Below, piece after piece: positions 42,990 to 51,970 of a stretch of 64,000 nt of DNA; the stretch's first letter is position 1; the number at the start of each line of letters is the position of its first letter. The notes beneath the pieces are model-generated. The model was not told the origin of the DNA and searched no databases. It saw nothing but the letters and a program-made list of their open reading frames with translations. The stretch is from Metapseudomonas sp043392685 (GTDB taxonomy: Bacteria > Pseudomonadota > Gammaproteobacteria > Pseudomonadales > Pseudomonadaceae): NCBI GenBank assembly GCA_043392685.1, contig JBHZGM010000008.1, one strand, 5' to 3'. Position numbers and translations under genes: made by a program.

Positions 42990-45026
42990 ATGACCGCCAC
43001 CCGTTACCCGCACCTGCTCGCGCCCCTCGATCTGGGCTTCACCACCCTGCGCAACCGCACCCTGATGGGCTCCATGCACACCGGCCTGGAAGAGAAGCCC
43101 CACGGTTTCGAGCGTATGGCGGCCTATTTCGCCGAGCGCGCCCGTGGCGGCGTCGGCCTGATGGTGACCGGCGGCATCGGCCCGAACGCCGAAGGCAGCG
43201 TCTATGCCGGCGCGGCCAAGCTGACCACCGAGGAAGAGGCCGAGAAGCACAGGATCGTCACCCGTGCGGTGCACGAGGCGGGCGGCAAGATCTGCATGCA
43301 GATCCTCCACGCCGGCCGTTATGCCTACAACCCCAAGCAGGTCGCGCCGTCGGCCATCCAGGCGCCGATCAACCCGTTCAAGCCGAACGAGCTGGACGAA
43401 GAGGGCATCGAAAAGCAGATCCGGGATTTCGTCACCTGTTCCATGCTGGCGCAGAAGGCCGAGTACGACGGCGTCGAGATCATGGGTTCCGAGGGTTACT
43501 TCATCAACCAGTTCCTCGCCGCCCACACCAACCAGCGTACCGACCGCTGGGGTGGCAGCTTTGATAACCGCATGCGCCTGCCGGTGGAGATCGTCCGCCG
43601 TGTGCGCGAGGCCGTGGGCCCGAACTTCATCATCATCTTCCGTCTGTCGATGCTCGACCTGGTGGAAGGCGGCAGCACCTGGGACGAGATCGTCACCCTG
43701 GCCAAGGCCATCGAAGCGGCAGGTGCGACCCTCATCAACACCGGCATCGGCTGGCACGAGGCGCGCATCCCGACCATCGCCACCAAGGTGCCGCGTGCGG
43801 CCTTCACCAAGGTCACTGCCAAGCTCAAGGGCGAGGTGAAGATTCCGCTGATCACCACCAACCGCATCAATACCCCGGAAGTGGCCGAGCAGGTCCTGGC
43901 CGAAGGCGACGCCGACATGGTGTCCATGGCCCGTCCGTTCCTCGCCGACCCGGACTTCGTCAACAAGGCCGCTGAAGGCCGCGCCGACGAGATCAACACC
44001 TGCATCGGTTGCAACCAGGCCTGCCTGGACCACACCTTCGGCGGCAAGCTGACCACCTGCCTGGTGAACCCGCGCGCCTGCCATGAAACCGAACTGAACT
44101 ACATCCCGGTCACCCAGGCGAAGAAGATCGCCGTGGTCGGTGCCGGCCCGGCGGGTCTCGCCGCGGCCACCGTCGCCGCCGAGCGTGGCCACAGCGTGAC
44201 CCTGTTCGACGCCGCCGGCGAGATCGGCGGCCAGTTCAACGTGGCCAAGCGCGTGCCGGGCAAGGAGGAGTTCTTCGAGACCTTGCGCTACTTCAAGCGC
44301 AAGCTGGAAACCACCGGTGTCGATCTGCGCCTGAACACCCGTGCCTCGGTCGAGGACCTGGCCGGGGGCGGCTACGACGAAATCATCCTGGCCACCGGCA
44401 TCCGCCCGCGGACTCCGGAGATTCCCGGCATCGACCACCCGAAGGTGATCGGCTACCTGGACGCCATCCTCGAGCGCAAGCCGGTCGGGCAGAAGGTGGC
44501 GGTGATCGGCGCCGGCGGCATCGGTTTCGACGTGTCCGAGTTCATCACTCACAAGGGTGAATCCACCAGCCTCTCCCGCGAAGCCTTCTGGAAGGAGTGG
44601 GGCATCGACGACGCCCTGGAGGCCCGTGGCGGTATCGCCGGGATCAAGGCCCAGCCCCATGCGCCGGCGCGCCAGGTGTTCCTGCTGCAGCGCAAGAAGA
44701 GCAAGGTGGGCGACGGCCTGGGCAAGACCACCGGCTGGATCCACCGCACCGGCCTGAAGAACAGGCAGGTACAGATGCTCAACGCCGTGGAATACCTCAA
44801 GGTGGACGACGCCGGCCTGCACATCCGTGTGGCCGAGGGCGAACCCCAGGTGCTGCCGGTGGATACCGTGATCGTCTGCGCCGGCCAGGACCCGCTGCGC
44901 GATCTGCACGAGGGCCTGGTAGCGGCCGGCCAGAGCGTGCACCTGATCGGTGGTGCCGACGTCGCGGCCGAACTGGACGCCAAGCGCGCCATCAACCAAG
45001 GCTCGCGCCTCGCCGCCGAGCTCTGA
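42990..45026 (+). CDS. fadH: NADPH-dependent 2,4-dienoyl-CoA reductase
   Basis: FadH removes double bonds at even positions during beta-oxidation of unsaturated fatty acids. The 678-residue protein has an N-terminal FMN-binding TIM barrel of the old yellow enzyme type (LMGSMHTGLEE, EIMGSEGYFINQFLA, MARPFLADPDFVNKA), an iron-sulfur cluster loop (CIGCNQAC and later TTCLVNPRAC), and C-terminal FAD and NADPH domains (VVGAGPAGLAAATVAAERGH and VIGAGGIGFDVSEF). GGAGG precedes the ATG at 42990. It is monogenic and followed by a family A repeat and a terminator. Confidence 0.97.
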   Translation: MTATRYPHLLAPLDLGFTTLRNRTLMGSMHTGLEEKPHGFERMAAYFAERARGGVGLMVTGGIGPNAEGSVYAGAAKLTTEEEAEKHRIVTRAVHEAGGKICMQILHAGRYAYNPKQVAPSAIQAPINPFKPNELDEEGIEKQIRDFVTCSMLAQKAEYDGVEIMGSEGYFINQFLAAHTNQRTDRWGGSFDNRMRLPVEIVRRVREAVGPNFIIIFRLSMLDLVEGGSTWDEIVTLAKAIEAAGATLINTGIGWHEARIPTIATKVPRAAFTKVTAKLKGEVKIPLITTNRINTPEVAEQVLAEGDADMVSMARPFLADPDFVNKAAEGRADEINTCIGCNQACLDHTFGGKLTTCLVNPRACHETELNYIPVTQAKKIAVVGAGPAGLAAATVAAERGHSVTLFDAAGEIGGQFNVAKRVPGKEEFFETLRYFKRKLETTGVDLRLNTRASVEDLAGGGYDEIILATGIRPRTPEIPGIDHPKVIGYLDAILERKPVGQKVAVIGAGGIGFDVSEFITHKGESTSLSREAFWKEWGIDDALEARGGIAGIKAQPHAPARQVFLLQRKKSKVGDGLGKTTGWIHRTGLKNRQVQMLNAVEYLKVDDAGLHIRVAEGEPQVLPVDTVIVCAGQDPLRDLHEGLVAAGQSVHLIGGADVAAELDAKRAINQGSRLAAEL

Positions 45027-45033
45027 AAGCCAG

Positions 45034-45160
45034 AACAGGATTTGCTGCGCGTCGGTTCTGCTTTGTTGAAAATCGCCTCGGAATGCTCATTTAGCATCCG
45101 TAAACTGCGCTTCCTCGGCGGTTTTCGCCTAGCAGCCCGCTAGCTCGCGAAATCCTGTCC
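45034..45160 (+). repeat. Dispersed structured repeat, family A, copy 2
   Basis: The element starts 8 nt after the fadH stop. Its ends are a perfect 9-bp inverted repeat, ACAGGATTT (45035-45043) and AAATCCTGT (45150-45158). Inside, GAAAATCGCCTCGGAA and TTCCTCGGCGGTTTTC form a second, near-perfect nested stem around TGCTCATTT and GTAAACTGCGC. It is related to 1003-1140 and has the same orientation relative to the gene it follows. Confidence 0.75.
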
Positions 45161-45175
45161 AGGCTTTTGTCCTCC

Positions 45176-45206
45176 AACCGCCCGGTTTTTTGCCGGGCGG
45201 TTTCGT
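45176..45206 (+). terminator. Terminator after fadH
   Basis: AACCGCCCGG (45176-45185) pairs with CCGGGCGGTT (45193-45202) with a T-rich loop; only a short T-run follows (TTTCGTTTC). The 210 bp from here to 45415 hold the leader of the next gene, including a small GTCCG...CGGAC hairpin at 45325-45346, and no other ORF of note. Confidence 0.75.
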
Positions 45207-45415
45207 TTCAAGCTCCAACCAGGTCACAGTTCTGCCTTGCCGCTGGTCCGACAGGTGGCGGCGGCAGGGCTCTGCCAACCCAGTCACATTGCTCGGCGAC
45301 TAATATCCCCTAGACTTTTCTACAGTCCGGATGAGTGTGTGCGGACGAAAGAGCCGTATCATCAACCCCCCATCAACCCCGTCGTGATTCACCGCGCAGA
45401 ACCAGAGGTAGAGCG

Positions 45416-46786
45416 ATGAGCATGCTGAAGAAGCCGCAAACGGTGGAAGCCGTCGTGTTCTTCAATGAACGCGGCATCTGCAAGCAGATGCTCTACTCGG
45501 AATTCGAAGCCATTCTCGACGGCGTGGTCGGCTTGCCGGAGTTCGCCGACTGCCAGATGCGGCTGACCTATCTGATGATCACCCCACGCCTGCAGGTTCG
45601 CGCGGCGGTCTTCTTCTATCTCGACTTCGACGAAGAGGGCCGTGCCGATACCGGCTGGAACCTGCCGCTGCGGCAACTGGCCGAGCGCGCCGGTCGTGGT
45701 CCCGACCTTGGCGCCGGCCCCATTCGCCTGGCCTGCCGCAGCCAATGCCCGGTGTCCTGGCAGCAGATGCACCTGTGGGACCCGTGCCTGAATTCCGCTC
45801 GCAATGACCTGGTGCTGCTGCGCGACGCCATCAAGCTCAACACCCTCGGCGTGCTGGTGGAAGAAGAACTGCCCAAGGTGCTGGACGCCGAACGGCTGCA
45901 GGTGGCGCCGGAAGACAGCTGGTACGCACCGCCGGAAGTCACCAGGGAAATGGCCGAGCAACTGGCCGAGAAAATGGAAAAGGAGCACCGCCTGAAGACC
46001 GCCCAGCTGGTCCGCCAGCAGCGCCTTCGCCTCAGCTCCCTCAGTCAGCAGAACGAAGAAGCCATCGCGCGCGTGCGCCAGGCCGCCGACCAGAACCATT
46101 CGGCGTTGCAGGAGCAGATCCGTGCCCTGCAGCACGCCTTGCGGGAGCAGGAAGAGGCCAATGCCAGGCTGCGTGCCGAACTCGAAAGCGAGGCGGAGCG
46201 CCATCAGGCCAGCCGTGAGGAAATGAACCTGCAATTGCGCGCCCTGGAGCGTCACGGGCGCACCGAGGCCGACATCCTTCGCGCCCAGTTCGAGAATGAG
46301 CTGCAAGCGCGGGTCGAGGTCGCCGTAGCCGAATATCGCGAGCAGCTGGCCGTCCGCGATGTCGAGCTGGCCTATCGCGACCAGCTGGACGCCCAGCTCC
46401 AGACCGAACTCAATTACCTGCGCCAGAAATGCCAGGCGCTGGAATCCCAGTCCGGGCAGCAGATGCTGGAGCGCCTGGCCGAGCTGGGCGTCGTATTCGT
46501 GGTCTACCACCCCGGTGCCGGCCACCTGACCATTCCGCTGGCGGACATCGCCCGTTACCAGGACAACCCCCTGGCCTACGCCGCTGCCAAGTGCTTCGTC
46601 TCCGAGGAGCAGTACCGCCAGTGGCTGGCCCACTACCAGCAGCCCACCTGCGAGGCGAGCCTGTCCAGCGGAGAGCGTTGCAGCATGCCGATCGACCGCA
46701 TCGAAGCCCCCAGCCGCTTCGTCGCCGGCGAATCCAACTGCTGTCCCCGACATCGCTCGGGAGGGCGCTTGCGCACCGCCGGTTGA
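45416..46786 (+). CDS. Coiled-coil protein of unknown function with C-terminal cysteine cluster
   Basis: I recognise no characterised family. The 456-residue cytosolic protein has a globular N-terminal part (about 1-165, with MRLTYLMITPRLQVRAAVFFYLDF), a long coiled coil (about 185-365, rich in Gln, Glu, Arg and Leu), and a C-terminal part with LGVVFVVYHPGAGHLTIPL followed by a cysteine cluster: PTCEAS, GERCSMP and NCCPRH, which could bind zinc. There is no signal or membrane helix. It is monocistronic with a long leader. A homologue occupies the same place between fadH and nadK in P. aeruginosa. A structural or nucleoid-related role is possible but unproven. Confidence 0.75.
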   Translation: MSMLKKPQTVEAVVFFNERGICKQMLYSEFEAILDGVVGLPEFADCQMRLTYLMITPRLQVRAAVFFYLDFDEEGRADTGWNLPLRQLAERAGRGPDLGAGPIRLACRSQCPVSWQQMHLWDPCLNSARNDLVLLRDAIKLNTLGVLVEEELPKVLDAERLQVAPEDSWYAPPEVTREMAEQLAEKMEKEHRLKTAQLVRQQRLRLSSLSQQNEEAIARVRQAADQNHSALQEQIRALQHALREQEEANARLRAELESEAERHQASREEMNLQLRALERHGRTEADILRAQFENELQARVEVAVAEYREQLAVRDVELAYRDQLDAQLQTELNYLRQKCQALESQSGQQMLERLAELGVVFVVYHPGAGHLTIPLADIARYQDNPLAYAAAKCFVSEEQYRQWLAHYQQPTCEASLSSGERCSMPIDRIEAPSRFVAGESNCCPRHRSGGRLRTAG

Positions 46787-46849
46787 GCGCAAGCGCCCCC
46801 GCACCTGATTTATCCTTGCGCCCCTTGCCGGACGCCAACGGACCTGACC

Positions 46850-47791
46850 TTGCCCCTGTGCCTGCCTGACTGGAACCCCCGAACCGCGCTCGAGCCCTTG
46901 CGCCTGCCCTGGCTGGAGGCGGCCGGGCTGGAGCTGGCCGTGCTGCGGCTGGATGCACTGGACCCGCTGGTTTCCGGCAACAAGTGGTTCAAGCTGGCGC
47001 CCTGGCTGGCCAGGGCCGCGGACGATGGCGCCGAAGGCGTGATCAGCCTGGGCGGCGCCCACTCCAATCATCTGCACGCGCTGGCCGCAGCGGGGGCGCG
47101 TTTCGGTTTTCCCACCGTCGGCCTGCTGCGGGGCGAACCCCAGGACACGCCGACCGTGCAGGACCTGCGGCGTTTCGGCATGGCACTGCACTGGCTCGGT
47201 TACGGCGGATATCGGGCGCGCCACCAGGCGGGCTTCTGGGAGCCCTGGCTGCAGCGCTACCCGCGTTACCAGCCGGTGCCCGAAGGCGGGGGCGGCGTGG
47301 CGGGTGCCCGGGGCTGCGCCGCTCTGGTGGCGATGATCCGTGAGCAGCTCCCCGCCCTTGGCTGGGCGGACTACCACAGCCTGTGGACCGCTGCCGGTAC
47401 CGGCACCACCCTGGCCGGGCTGGTGCTGGGCGAGGCGGGCGCGCACCCGGTGATCGGCGCCCTGGCGGTGCCGGCGGATCACGGTGTGGCCGGACAGGTG
47501 AGCGGCATCCTCGCCGAGGCCGGCAGCATGGATGCGGGCTACCGGCTGATCGACGCCAGCCGCGGCGGCTTCGCCCGAGTGGATGCCGAACTTGCGCGCT
47601 TCCTGCTGGACAGCGAGCGCGACGGCGGAGTCGCCCTGGAACCTCTCTATACCGCCAAGGCCCTGCTGGCAATCCACGACGAAGCGCGCGCCGACCGGAT
47701 TCCCCCGGGCAGTCGCCTGGTCCTGCTCCACACCGGCGGCCTGCAAGGGCGTCGAGCCCTGCACGACGAACTGTTGCGACTGGCCGGCTGA
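46850..47791 (+). CDS. PLP-dependent enzyme of the D-cysteine desulfhydrase/ACC deaminase family
   Basis: The 313-residue fold type II PLP enzyme has the cofactor lysine in PLVSGNKWFKLAPWL, the nucleophile/substrate Ser-Asn motif in SLGGAHSNHLHALAAAG, and the phosphate-binding TAAGTGTTLAGL. The C-terminal LLHTGGLQG is also typical. D-cysteine desulfhydrase activity is more likely than true ACC deaminase, which needs specific residues that I cannot confirm here. The start is uncertain: a TTG at 46850 gives the shown length and no better ATG is in frame. Confidence 0.83.
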   Translation: MPLCLPDWNPRTALEPLRLPWLEAAGLELAVLRLDALDPLVSGNKWFKLAPWLARAADDGAEGVISLGGAHSNHLHALAAAGARFGFPTVGLLRGEPQDTPTVQDLRRFGMALHWLGYGGYRARHQAGFWEPWLQRYPRYQPVPEGGGGVAGARGCAALVAMIREQLPALGWADYHSLWTAAGTGTTLAGLVLGEAGAHPVIGALAVPADHGVAGQVSGILAEAGSMDAGYRLIDASRGGFARVDAELARFLLDSERDGGVALEPLYTAKALLAIHDEARADRIPPGSRLVLLHTGGLQGRRALHDELLRLAG

Positions 47792-47906
47792 CTGGCCCAT
47801 TCCGGCGGCCGGATCGAACGCAGCCGTTGATCCTCTTATCGTTCGGACAGCTTCATAGCCTGACCTCTAACCGCGGCGCGCATTGCCTGGGGCAGGCCCG
47901 GTGCCC

Positions 47907-48851
47907 TTAGAGCGGGGCCAGCGGCCAGCGATCACTAACCACGAAGGCGCGCTCCGCTTCCTTCCAGCGTCCATCGCTGTCCAGTACCAGGCGAACCAGC
48001 AGACGCGCGGGGCTGTCCGGTTCCAGCTGTTCGCGCCAGTGCTGGAAGCGCTCGCTGCTCCAGCGTTCCTCGGCATCGCTGACCGCGGGCGCCAGCCAGG
48101 ATTGCCGGGGCAGGGGCTGCCAGCAGCCGTCTGTTGTCTGCGCGAGAAAGTCGTCCAGCTCGTTCTGGCGCAGCCATTGCCCGCGCAGGTGGCTGGGGTT
48201 GGCGCCTTGCGGGGCCGTGCAGTTGCCCGGCCAGGGGTAGAAGAGGTAGCCGCCCAGCCAGAGTTCGGCGCTGACCGGCTGGGCATCCAGCCGGTCGAGT
48301 ACGTGGCGGCTCTCCGGGTTGGACGACAGCGGCAGCTGGTGCTGGCTGAGGTGCTCCAGCTTGAGGTCGAGCCGGTCGTGGCTGCCCGGCCCGAGCCACT
48401 CGGAGGCGTTGCTGCCGTCGCCATGGCGCGGCCCCAGGTAGAGCTTGATCGCCAGCTCCAGGTGGTGCACGCCCTCGGCGTCACGCAGCAGCAGGTCGAG
48501 TTCGCCAAGGGTCTGGCCGGCAAAGCGGATCGGCAGGTTGGCCGCCAGCAGCTCCACATCGGGGGCCTGGTCCAGGGCGAATTGCCAGAGGCGCTCGTAG
48601 TACAGGCCAAGGCGCCGGTTGGGAGCTTGCGCCAGCCACTGGTCGAGAACGGCGGGTTGCCGGTCGAGGGCGCAGAGCCAGTCGGCGAGTCGATCGGGGT
48701 GGCTGAACCAGCTGCTCGCGCTGAGCGGGTGGCGCTGGCGCCAGGGCGGCTGGCTGAGCAGCGGCGGCGAGAGCAGGGCCCACGCCAGGTCGCGCACACC
48801 GGAGTGGCGCAGTTGTCGGGGCAGGTCGGTCAGTGATTCGAAAGCGTGCAT
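47907..48851 (-). CDS. DUF1853 family protein
   Basis: The 314-residue protein matches DUF1853: RHSGVRDLAWALLSPPLL near the N-terminus, RRLGLYYERLWQFAL, GELDLLLRD, HHLELAIKLYLG and GPGSHDRLDLKLEHL. The ELD...ELAIK spacing resembles a PD-(D/E)xK nuclease core (Asp, Glu-x-Lys), though activity has not been shown to my knowledge. The ATG at 48851 is favoured over upstream codons that overlap the nadK promoter. It diverges from nadK by 94 bp. Confidence 0.82.
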   Translation of the reverse strand: MHAFESLTDLPRQLRHSGVRDLAWALLSPPLLSQPPWRQRHPLSASSWFSHPDRLADWLCALDRQPAVLDQWLAQAPNRRLGLYYERLWQFALDQAPDVELLAANLPIRFAGQTLGELDLLLRDAEGVHHLELAIKLYLGPRHGDGSNASEWLGPGSHDRLDLKLEHLSQHQLPLSSNPESRHVLDRLDAQPVSAELWLGGYLFYPWPGNCTAPQGANPSHLRGQWLRQNELDDFLAQTTDGCWQPLPRQSWLAPAVSDAEERWSSERFQHWREQLEPDSPARLLVRLVLDSDGRWKEAERAFVVSDRWPLAPL

Positions 48852-48945
48852 GCTGCGAGCATAGCCGACAGCGGTTTGCCGCTGTCCGCTGCTATCCCCC
48901 ATAATTTCGCCATTCCTCACCTAGCCAATGCCGCTCTGGAGTCCC

Positions 48946-49836
48946 ATGGAGCAATTCCGCAATATCGGCATCATCGGTCGCCTGGGCAGTTCCCATGTGC
49001 TCGACACTATTCGCCGGCTGAAAAGGTTCCTGCTGGACCGCCATCTCCACGTCATCCTCGAAGACACCATCGCCGAAGTGCTGCCAGGCCACGGCCTGCA
49101 GACGTCGTCGCGGAAGATCCTCGGTGAGGTGTGCGACCTGGTGATCGTCGTCGGCGGCGATGGCAGCATGCTCGGCGCCGCCCGCGCCCTGGCGCGGCAC
49201 AACGTGCCGGTGCTGGGGATCAACCGCGGCAGCCTGGGTTTCCTCACCGACATCCGTCCCGACGAGCTGGAAGTGAAGGTGGCCGAAGTGCTGGAAGGCC
49301 GCTACAGCGTCGAGACGCGCTTCCTCCTGGAAGCCGAAGTCCGCCGCCACGGCGAGGCCATCGGCCAGGGCGACGCGCTGAACGACGTGGTGCTGCATCC
49401 GGGCAAGTCGACACGGATGATCGAGTTCGAGCTGCACATCGACGGCCAGTTCGTCTGCAGCCAGAAGGCCGATGGCCTGATCATCGCCACGCCCACCGGC
49501 TCCACCGCCTACGCCTTGTCCGCCGGCGGTCCGATCATGCATCCCAAGCTCGACGCCATAGTCGTCGTGCCCATGTATCCGCACACCCTGTCCAGCCGGC
49601 CCATAGTGGTGGACAGCACCAGTGAGCTGAAGATCGTGGTTTCGCCCAACCTGCAGATCTATCCCTTGGTGTCCTGCGACGGCCAGAACCACTTCACCTG
49701 CGCGCCGGGCGACACCATCACGGTGGCCAAGAAGCCGCAGAAGCTGCGCCTGATCCACCCCCTCGATCACAACTATTACGAGGTCTGCCGGACCAAGCTC
49801 GGTTGGGGCAGCCGACTCGGAGGAGGCGACGGATGA
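48946..49836 (+). CDS. nadK: NAD kinase
   Basis: The 296-residue enzyme phosphorylates NAD to NADP. VVVGGDGSMLGAARALA carries the GGDG motif, with LGINRGSLGFLTD, QGDALNDVVLHPG (NE/D motif), and SQKADGLIIATPTGSTAYALSAGGPI as further signatures. The ATG at 48946 (MEQFRNIGIIGR) matches Pseudomonas NadK. The stop overlaps the start of the phosphoesterase gene, so nadK, the phosphoesterase and the rhomboid gene are probably one coupled operon. Confidence 0.97.
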   Translation: MEQFRNIGIIGRLGSSHVLDTIRRLKRFLLDRHLHVILEDTIAEVLPGHGLQTSSRKILGEVCDLVIVVGGDGSMLGAARALARHNVPVLGINRGSLGFLTDIRPDELEVKVAEVLEGRYSVETRFLLEAEVRRHGEAIGQGDALNDVVLHPGKSTRMIEFELHIDGQFVCSQKADGLIIATPTGSTAYALSAGGPIMHPKLDAIVVVPMYPHTLSSRPIVVDSTSELKIVVSPNLQIYPLVSCDGQNHFTCAPGDTITVAKKPQKLRLIHPLDHNYYEVCRTKLGWGSRLGGGDG

Positions 49837-50807
49837 GCCTCGATCCCGCCCGTGGCTATGACCTGATCGGTGATGTCCACGGTTGCGCCCTTACCCTGGA
49901 ACACCTGCTTGAACGCCTGGGGTATCGCAAGCGGGGCGACGTCTGGCAGCACCCGCAGCGGATGGCGCTGTTTCTGGGCGACATCATCGACCGGGGGCCG
50001 CGTATCCGCGAGGCGCTGCATCTGGTGCATGCCATGGTGGAGGCCGGGCAGGCGCTGTGCATCATGGGCAACCACGAGTACAACGCGCTGGGCTGGAGCA
50101 CGCCGGCGCCACCGGGCAGCGGCCGTCAATTCGTCCGGGAGCACACGCCGCGCCATACCCGGCTGATCAAGGAAACCCTGGAACAGTTCGAAGGCCACCC
50201 GGCCGACTGGCGGGACTTTCTCGGCTGGTTCTACGAGTTGCCGCTGTTCCTCGACGGCGGCCGATTCCGCATGGTGCACGCCTGCTGGGACAGCGCGATG
50301 ATCGCCGCCCTGCGGGAGATGTATGCGGACGGGCGGATCAACGAATCTTTCGTCAAGGCCGCCGCCGATTCTTCCAGCTTCGCCAGCCGCGTGTTCGATC
50401 GCCTGCTGCGCGGTACCGACCTGCCGCTGCCCGGCGGCATGACCCTGACCGGCAGCGACGGCTTCACCCGCTCGGTGTTCCGCACCAAGTTCTGGGCAGA
50501 GAACCCGCAAACCTATGGCGACGTGGTGTTCCAGCCCGACGCCCTGCCGGATCATGTCGCCAGCCAGCCGCTATCCCACGCGCACAAGTCGCGCCTGCTC
50601 AGTTACGGCCCGCAGGAACCCATGCTGTTCGTCGGCCACTACTGGCGGCGCGGCCGCCCGGCGGCCATTCGCGACAACCTGGCCTGCCTGGACTACAGCG
50701 CGGTGATGTATGGCAAGCTGGTGGCCTATCGGCTGGATCAGGAAAGCCGGCTGGACCCGGACAAGTTCGTCTGGGTGGAAGTGGAGCGTCCCGAGGTCAT
50801 CCAATGA
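49833..50807 (+). CDS. Calcineurin-like metallophosphoesterase
   Basis: The 324-residue protein has the dinuclear-metal motifs DLIGDVHGCA, FLGDIIDRGP, IMGNHEYNAL and MVHACWD, followed by GHYWRRG. It resembles the ApaH/PrpE class of phosphoprotein or dinucleotide polyphosphate phosphatases, but the substrate is unknown. The start ATG at 49833 overlaps the nadK stop, and the stop overlaps the rhomboid start, giving strong translational coupling. Confidence 0.88.
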   Translation: MSLDPARGYDLIGDVHGCALTLEHLLERLGYRKRGDVWQHPQRMALFLGDIIDRGPRIREALHLVHAMVEAGQALCIMGNHEYNALGWSTPAPPGSGRQFVREHTPRHTRLIKETLEQFEGHPADWRDFLGWFYELPLFLDGGRFRMVHACWDSAMIAALREMYADGRINESFVKAAADSSSFASRVFDRLLRGTDLPLPGGMTLTGSDGFTRSVFRTKFWAENPQTYGDVVFQPDALPDHVASQPLSHAHKSRLLSYGPQEPMLFVGHYWRRGRPAAIRDNLACLDYSAVMYGKLVAYRLDQESRLDPDKFVWVEVERPEVIQ

Positions 50808-51670
50808 GTGCGGTAGAAGTATTGCGGTTGCCCCTGACGGTGGACCTTTCCGGCTTCGTGGCCTTGCTGCAACGCCTGGACGTGCCTTACCGCGTCAGCG
50901 AGGAATCGGGCGAACAGGTGCTCTGGGTGCCCGGGGCTCAACTGGCGGAACAGGTGCGTGGACTCTATGCACGATTCCCCGATGGCGATCCGCATTTCCA
51001 GCTGCAGGTGGAGGCACCGAAGGCGCCCGAACGTGCCGGATTACTCGCGCAGCTCATGCACAGCCGCATCACCAGCCTGGTGCTGCTGGTCACCCTGGTG
51101 GTCGCCACTCTCACCAACCTGGGGGACAACTTCTCGGTCATCCGCTGGCTGAGCTTCCAGGACTTCCAGATCGAGGGCGATTACGTCTACTTCTCGCCGC
51201 TGGCCGAGGGCCTGGAGGCGGGGCAGTGGTGGCGCCTGGTTTCGCCGATGCTGATCCACTTCGGCATCCTCCACCTGGCGATGAACGGCATGTGGTTCTG
51301 GGAGCTGGGCCGGCGCATCGAATCGCGCCAGGGCGGCTTCATGCTGCTGGCGCTGACCCTGGGCTTCAGCCTGGTATCGAACTTCGTCCAGTACTTCAGC
51401 AGCGGTGCGACCCTGTTCGGCGGCCTGTCCGGCGTGCTCTACGGCCTGCTCGGCCATTGCTGGGTGTTCCAGCGCCTGGCGCCGTGCCCGGCCTACCGGC
51501 TGCCACCGGGCGTGATGGCGATGATGCTGGTCTGGCTGCTGATCTGCCTGTCCGGCCTGATCACCGCCCTGGGCTTTGGCGCCATTGCCAACGGCGCCCA
51601 TGTCGGTGGGCTGGTCGCCGGTAGCGCCACCGGGCTGCTCGGCGGTGCATTGGCGCGCCTGCGCCGGTAG
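50804..51670 (+). CDS. Rhomboid intramembrane serine protease (GlpG-like)
   Basis: The 288-residue protein has a soluble N-terminal domain (about 1-85), then six membrane helices. The catalytic dyad is Ser209 in FGGLSGVLYG and His266 in NGAHVGGLVAG. The HFGILHLAMNGMWFWELGRRIE segment holds the oxyanion His and the loop Trp-Arg typical of rhomboids. It would cut transmembrane substrates; none is known here. It ends the nadK operon. Confidence 0.93.
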   Translation: MSAVEVLRLPLTVDLSGFVALLQRLDVPYRVSEESGEQVLWVPGAQLAEQVRGLYARFPDGDPHFQLQVEAPKAPERAGLLAQLMHSRITSLVLLVTLVVATLTNLGDNFSVIRWLSFQDFQIEGDYVYFSPLAEGLEAGQWWRLVSPMLIHFGILHLAMNGMWFWELGRRIESRQGGFMLLALTLGFSLVSNFVQYFSSGATLFGGLSGVLYGLLGHCWVFQRLAPCPAYRLPPGVMAMMLVWLLICLSGLITALGFGAIANGAHVGGLVAGSATGLLGGALARLRR

Positions 51671-51709
51671 AATGCGCGCTCCGTCCCACTCCCAGGACCC
51701 GAATAGCCC

Positions 51710-51970
51710 ATGTCGTCATTTGCCCATCTGATCAGCAACATCACTCAGGATGTCTACGAAAGCCTCAAGCTGGCCGTGGAAATCGGCAAGTGGCCGGACG
51801 GCCGCAAGCTGACCCAGGAGCAGAAGGAGCTGTCGCTGCAGGCGGTGATCGCCTGGGAGCTGAAGAACCTGCCCGAGGAAGAGCGCACCGGCTACATGGG
51901 CCCGCAGGAGTGCAGCTCCAAGTCCGAACCCATCCCCAATATCCTGTTCAAGTCGAATTCGGTTCACTGA
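51710..51970 (+). CDS. DUF1315 (YeaC) family protein
   Basis: The 86-residue protein matches YeaC: LKLAVEIGKWPDGRKLTQEQ, AVIAWELKNLPEEERTGY and a polar C-terminus. It is a small soluble protein of unknown function that is widely conserved in gammaproteobacteria. The stop overlaps the start of the DUF2797 gene by one base, so the pair is translated together. Confidence 0.88.
   Translation: MSSFAHLISNITQDVYESLKLAVEIGKWPDGRKLTQEQKELSLQAVIAWELKNLPEEERTGYMGPQECSSKSEPIPNILFKSNSVH

Noticed and set aside
45389..47800. 803-codon minus-strand frame across the coiled-coil and PLP-enzyme genes
   Set aside because: It spans two independent plus-strand genes, has no start context and shows no family motif; treated as a shadow.
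50057..51670. A 537-residue rhomboid with an extra N-terminal domain
   Set aside because: The first 249 codons are the phosphoesterase gene in another frame; the rhomboid ATG at 50804 overlaps the phosphoesterase stop and gives the normal length.
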